Shown: positions 5,739 to 9,805 of the stretch, in pieces
Position numbering within the stretch: the first letter of the stretch is position 1
Layout of the letters: every line of letters begins with the position of its first letter
Source: Hyphomicrobiales bacterium
GTDB taxonomy: Bacteria; Pseudomonadota; Alphaproteobacteria; Rhizobiales; Beijerinckiaceae
Assembly (NCBI GenBank): GCA_003164825.1
Contig: PLUH01000131.1
Span: 1,022-10,826, forward strand
Direction: 5' to 3'
Length of the DNA: 9,805 bases
Program-made: the position numbers and the translations under genes
Notes under the pieces: model-generated
Told to the model about the DNA's origin: nothing
What the model saw: only the letters and a program-made list of their open reading frames with translations
The model's database searches: none

Positions 5739-6593
5739 TTGGATTATCAGAAGAAGTTCCGCGTCAAACCGGGCGAAAAGCTGCGGCTCAAGAAGCTCGA
5801 TCCGTCGTTCACCGGCGAGCACGAATCCGAGGCGATCGCCAAGGAGGCGACGGAACACAGCCGCGCCAAGCTCGCCCACGAGCAAAATCTGCTCTACGCC
5901 GAGCACAAGCACTCGGTCCTGATCGTGCTGCAGGCGATGGACGCCGGCGGCAAGGACGGCACGATCAAGCACGTCTTCAGCGGCCTCAATCCGCAAGGCG
6001 TGCATGTCGCGAGCTTCAAGCAGCCGACGGCGCCCGAAGTCGCGCACGATTTCCTGTGGCGCGTCCATCCCCACGCTCCGGGACGGGGGGAAATCGCGAT
6101 CTTCAACCGTTCGCATTACGAGGACGTGCTGGTGACCCGGGTCCACAAGCTCATCGACAAAGCGACCTGGACCCGGCGCTACCAGGAGATTTGCGACTTC
6201 GAGGCCCTGCTGGTCCGGAGCGGAACCACGATCCTCAAATTCTTCCTCCATATCAGCAAGGAAGAGCAGCTCGCGCGCTTCGCCCAGCGCCTCGAGGATC
6301 CCGGCCGCAACTGGAAGATCAGCGAGGCTGACTATACCGAGCGCGAGTTCTGGGACGACTACATCGAGGCGTTTGAGGACGCGATTCGCGCCACCAGCAC
6401 CCACGAGGCGCCGTGGTACGTGATCCCGTCGAACGCCAAATGGTTCCGGAATCTGGCGGTATCGCAGATCATTGCCGACGCCATGGCCGATCTCGACCTC
6501 GCCTACCCGCCGCCGTCGGTTAACCTCGCTGAAATCCGGCGGAAGTATCATGCCGCGGCCCACGAAGCCGTGGGCGGCGGGAAGAAAGCTTGA
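5739..6593 (+). CDS. ppk2: Polyphosphate kinase 2 family protein (class III-like polyP:nucleotide phosphotransferase)
   Basis: A 284-residue cytoplasmic enzyme that uses polyphosphate to phosphorylate nucleotides. It has a P-loop of the PPK2 type, AMDAGGKDG (66-74, lysine K72), a Walker B region EIAIFNRSHYEDV (118-130), a lid segment around 134-165, and the conserved block ILKFFLHISKEEQ (165-177). The opening YQKKFRVKPGEKLRLKKLDP, the phrase VLQAMDAGGKDGTIKHVF, and APWYVIPSNAKW (224-235) match class III PPK2 enzymes such as that of Meiothermus ruber, which can phosphorylate both AMP and ADP; this is recalled, not aligned. Length is normal. The start is TTG: GGGAGG at 5724-5729 is well placed, an in-frame TGA lies at 5658, and no ATG or GTG lies between them. 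The leader carries the palindromic repeats. The next gene (ABC exporter) begins 122 bases downstream on the same strand. Confidence 0.93.
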   Translation: MDYQKKFRVKPGEKLRLKKLDPSFTGEHESEAIAKEATEHSRAKLAHEQNLLYAEHKHSVLIVLQAMDAGGKDGTIKHVFSGLNPQGVHVASFKQPTAPEVAHDFLWRVHPHAPGRGEIAIFNRSHYEDVLVTRVHKLIDKATWTRRYQEICDFEALLVRSGTTILKFFLHISKEEQLARFAQRLEDPGRNWKISEADYTEREFWDDYIEAFEDAIRATSTHEAPWYVIPSNAKWFRNLAVSQIIADAMADLDLAYPPPSVNLAEIRRKYHAAAHEAVGGGKKA

Positions 6594-6600
6594 TCGGCCG

Positions 6601-6612
6601 CGCCGGCCGGCG
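6601..6612. other. 12-bp GC palindrome after ppk2
   Basis: CGCCGGCCGGCG is a perfect palindrome 7 bases after the ppk2 stop. A weak stem follows (CGATTT pairing with AAAGTCG, about 6611-6627), then gttcg/cgaac arms at 6656-6672. None has a T-run. The gap to the ABC gene (6594-6715) otherwise shows only the GAGGGG ribosome-binding site at 6702-6707. The palindrome may slow or end transcription, or be chance in GC-rich DNA. Confidence 0.3.
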
Positions 6613-6715
6613 ATTTCCAAAAAGTCGCCGCCGATGATATGGAAGGCGCGGCGCGGTTCGGCGCCGGCGAACAGCAACGCAGGTCGACGATCGGCGGGCG
6701 CGAGGGGCTGAAGCA

Positions 6716-8506
<1,791 letters not shown>

Positions 8507-8636
8507 GACGACGGCGTGGGTTGAGCCGCGATCACGGCCTCAATTTCGAGCCCTACTCCCAGTCCGTCGACCGTCGACTTGCGCGCCCCCTGTTTTCGAT
8601 GAAGCATGTCGCGATTCTCCGACCGCAAGACGCCGC

Positions 8637-9431
8637 ATGCAGAATCCTTTGAACTCGGTGCTTCTCTTTGCGATTCTGTGCGCAAGCTCCGTTCTCGGCT
8701 TTTTCGTCCATCCCCGCCTGCCGGAACGGCATCGATCGGCGCAATCGATCGCTCTCGTGCAGCTCGCGATCTCGCTTCTGGTCACCTTCACCGCGATCGT
8801 GCTCGGCCTGCTGACGACCTCGGTCAAGGAAGGATTTGACGTCGCCTACAACGCGCGCGGCGAATACGCCGCCCAGCTCGCCCAGATGGACCGCTGCCTG
8901 AGCGACTATGGGCCCGAGACGGCGCCGATCCGGGCGCAGCTTAAGAGCTACGCCGCCGCCGTCATCGCCAGCACCTGGCCGGACGAGCCGCCGCCGGCCG
9001 GCGTCACCTATCCGAACACATCGAACATGCCGCTGACCGGCGAAGTCCCCGTCCTCGGCGATATCATGAACGACGTCGGCCTCGAGACCCGCTCGCTCCA
9101 ACCGAAGGACAACCTGCACCAGACTCTGATAGCCGCCTGCATTCTGCAATATCATGATCTGATCCAGGCCCGGTGGAAGGTGATCGAGGGCGTGCACGGG
9201 TCGATCTCGGCGCCCTTCTATTGGGTGCTGGTGTTCTGGCTCGCGCTTCTCTTCGGCACCTTCTGCCTGACCGCGCCGCCGAACCCAATGGTGGTGACGG
9301 TGATCGCTCTATGCGCGCTGTCGATCACCGTCGTCGTCTTTGTTATCCTCGATTTGGATGAACCCTACGGAGGCCTGTTCGGCGTCCCGAGCACCTCGAT
9401 GCGCAACGCGCTCGCCGACATGATGCGGTGA
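8637..9431 (+). CDS. DUF4239 (bestrophin-like) family membrane protein
   Basis: A 264-residue membrane protein of unknown function. Four hydrophobic segments, about 5-24, 37-61, 191-213 and 215-238, flank a soluble central region (62-190). The arrangement, the phrase LVTFTAIVLGLLTTSVKEGFD, and the end motif LDLDEPYGGLFGVPSTSMR are typical of the DUF4239 family, sometimes called bestrophin-like; channel activity is not established. The frame is open back to 8433, but that part overlaps the ABC gene and codes for Arg/Pro-rich sequence. The ATG at 8637, directly before the first helix, is therefore chosen, though its ribosome-binding site is weak. The 130-base gap to the ABC gene shows only a short repeat, GTCGAC-C-GTCGAC (8566-8578). 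It could be the last gene of a ppk2-ABC-DUF4239 unit. Confidence 0.8.
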   Translation: MQNPLNSVLLFAILCASSVLGFFVHPRLPERHRSAQSIALVQLAISLLVTFTAIVLGLLTTSVKEGFDVAYNARGEYAAQLAQMDRCLSDYGPETAPIRAQLKSYAAAVIASTWPDEPPPAGVTYPNTSNMPLTGEVPVLGDIMNDVGLETRSLQPKDNLHQTLIAACILQYHDLIQARWKVIEGVHGSISAPFYWVLVFWLALLFGTFCLTAPPNPMVVTVIALCALSITVVVFVILDLDEPYGGLFGVPSTSMRNALADMMR

Positions 9432-9477
9432 GGCGGCCCGGATTGAGAGCACGCTCGGCGGCTGCGGCGCGGCCCTG

Positions 9478-9499
9478 GATTCCCGGGTTCGCGGGAATC
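9478..9499. terminator. Hairpin between convergent genes, possible bidirectional terminator
   Basis: GATTCCCG (9478-9485) and CGGGAATC (9492-9499) form a perfect 8-bp stem with a 6-base loop. It lies between the DUF4239 gene (ends 9431) and the acyl-CoA synthetase on the other strand (ends 9506). The position suits a shared terminator, but neither side has a strong T-run, so Rho-dependent ending or a dispersed palindrome is also possible. Confidence 0.5.
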
Positions 9500-9505
9500 A
9501 CATAT

Positions 9506-9805
9506 TCACAGGATGCGGCTCGTGTGGCCCTTCCAGTAGCGTTCGCGCAGCGAGGCCTTGTAAAGCTTGCCGGTCGGCAGGCGCGGGAGCTCGGGCTCGA
9601 AATCGATCGAGCGCGGGCATTTGTGATGGGCGAGATGATCGCGGCAGAACGCCATCAATTCGTCAGCGATGTCCGCGCACGGCCCGAACTCGGGCGTCAA
9701 TTGAACCACAGCCTTGACTTCCTCTCCCAGATCCTCGTTCGGCGCTCCGAAGACGGCGGCGTCGGCGACCTTGGGGTGGGTGATCAAGAGGTTCTCGCAT
9801 TCCTG
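9506..9805 (-). CDS. Acyl-CoA synthetase, C-terminal fragment (N-terminal part beyond the right edge)
   Basis: The last 99 residues of an AMP-forming acyl-CoA synthetase; the frame is open through the right edge (it begins QECENLLITHP), so there is no start in the window. It is the small C-terminal lid domain. The visible blocks are LLITHPKVADAAVFGAPNEDLGEEVKA, here split as LLITHPKVADAAVFG and GEEVKAVVQL, then AFCRDHLAHHKCPRSIDF, and LPRLPTGKLYK, whose GK lysine is the conserved catalytic residue for adenylation. The C-terminus SLRERYW suits a FadD-like branch common in alphaproteobacteria. This is a different gene from the ligase at the left edge. Its substrate cannot be told from this part. 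Confidence 0.88.
   Translation of the reverse strand, partial: QECENLLITHPKVADAAVFGAPNEDLGEEVKAVVQLTPEFGPCADIADELMAFCRDHLAHHKCPRSIDFEPELPRLPTGKLYKASLRERYWKGHTSRIL

Noticed and set aside
8566..8578. GTCGAC-C-GTCGAC motif before the DUF4239 gene
   Set aside because: A short doubled GTCGAC is expected by chance in GC-rich DNA and has no promoter element at a sensible distance.

Overview
This is a high-GC chromosomal segment, probably from an alphaproteobacterium of the Hyphomicrobiales (Rhizobiales). The evidence is the strong G/C third-position bias, the gene families present, and a near-perfect box for EcfG, the sigma factor of the alphaproteobacterial general stress response. The assignment rests on pattern recognition only. 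I see no rRNA, tRNA, CRISPR array, transposase or phage gene. The window reads as ordinary accessory chromosome with some unusual intergenic DNA.

Left part (1-1456, minus strand): a two-gene unit. A ketopantoate-reductase-family dehydrogenase is followed, with a 4-base stop/start overlap, by an AMP-forming acyl-CoA ligase cut by the window edge. The ligase resembles oxalate--CoA ligases. Upstream, 1457-1749 is a divergent regulatory region. It holds a 9-bp inverted repeat in the dehydrogenase leader and an EcfG-type promoter facing the next gene.

Centre (1750-5511): two membrane-transport genes end tail to tail, 18 bases apart. The first (plus) encodes an AI-2E-family permease with a cytosolic C-terminal extension of about 300 residues that includes a Rossmann-like region. 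The second (minus) encodes a SulP anion permease with a C-terminal STAS domain.

Between sulP and ppk2 (about 5512-5738) lies a patch of palindromic DNA. It has two 32-bp copies of a palindromic unit (30/32 identical), a perfect hairpin with a GGAA tetraloop and a competing second hairpin. It looks like a REP/BIME-type mosaic or a structured leader.

Right part (5739-9431, plus strand): three co-directional genes. They are a class III-like PPK2 polyphosphate:nucleotide phosphotransferase, a half-size ABC exporter of the MsbA/ABCB type, and a four-helix membrane protein of the DUF4239 (bestrophin-like) family. The gaps are 122 and 130 bases, so an operon is possible but not shown. The right edge holds the C-terminal 99 residues of a second acyl-CoA synthetase on the minus strand, convergent with the DUF4239 gene and separated from it by a hairpin.

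I did not find a clearly new multi-gene system. The best leads are the stress-promoter/AI-2E-fusion pairing, the palindromic mosaic before ppk2, and the inverted repeat before the dehydrogenase/ligase pair.
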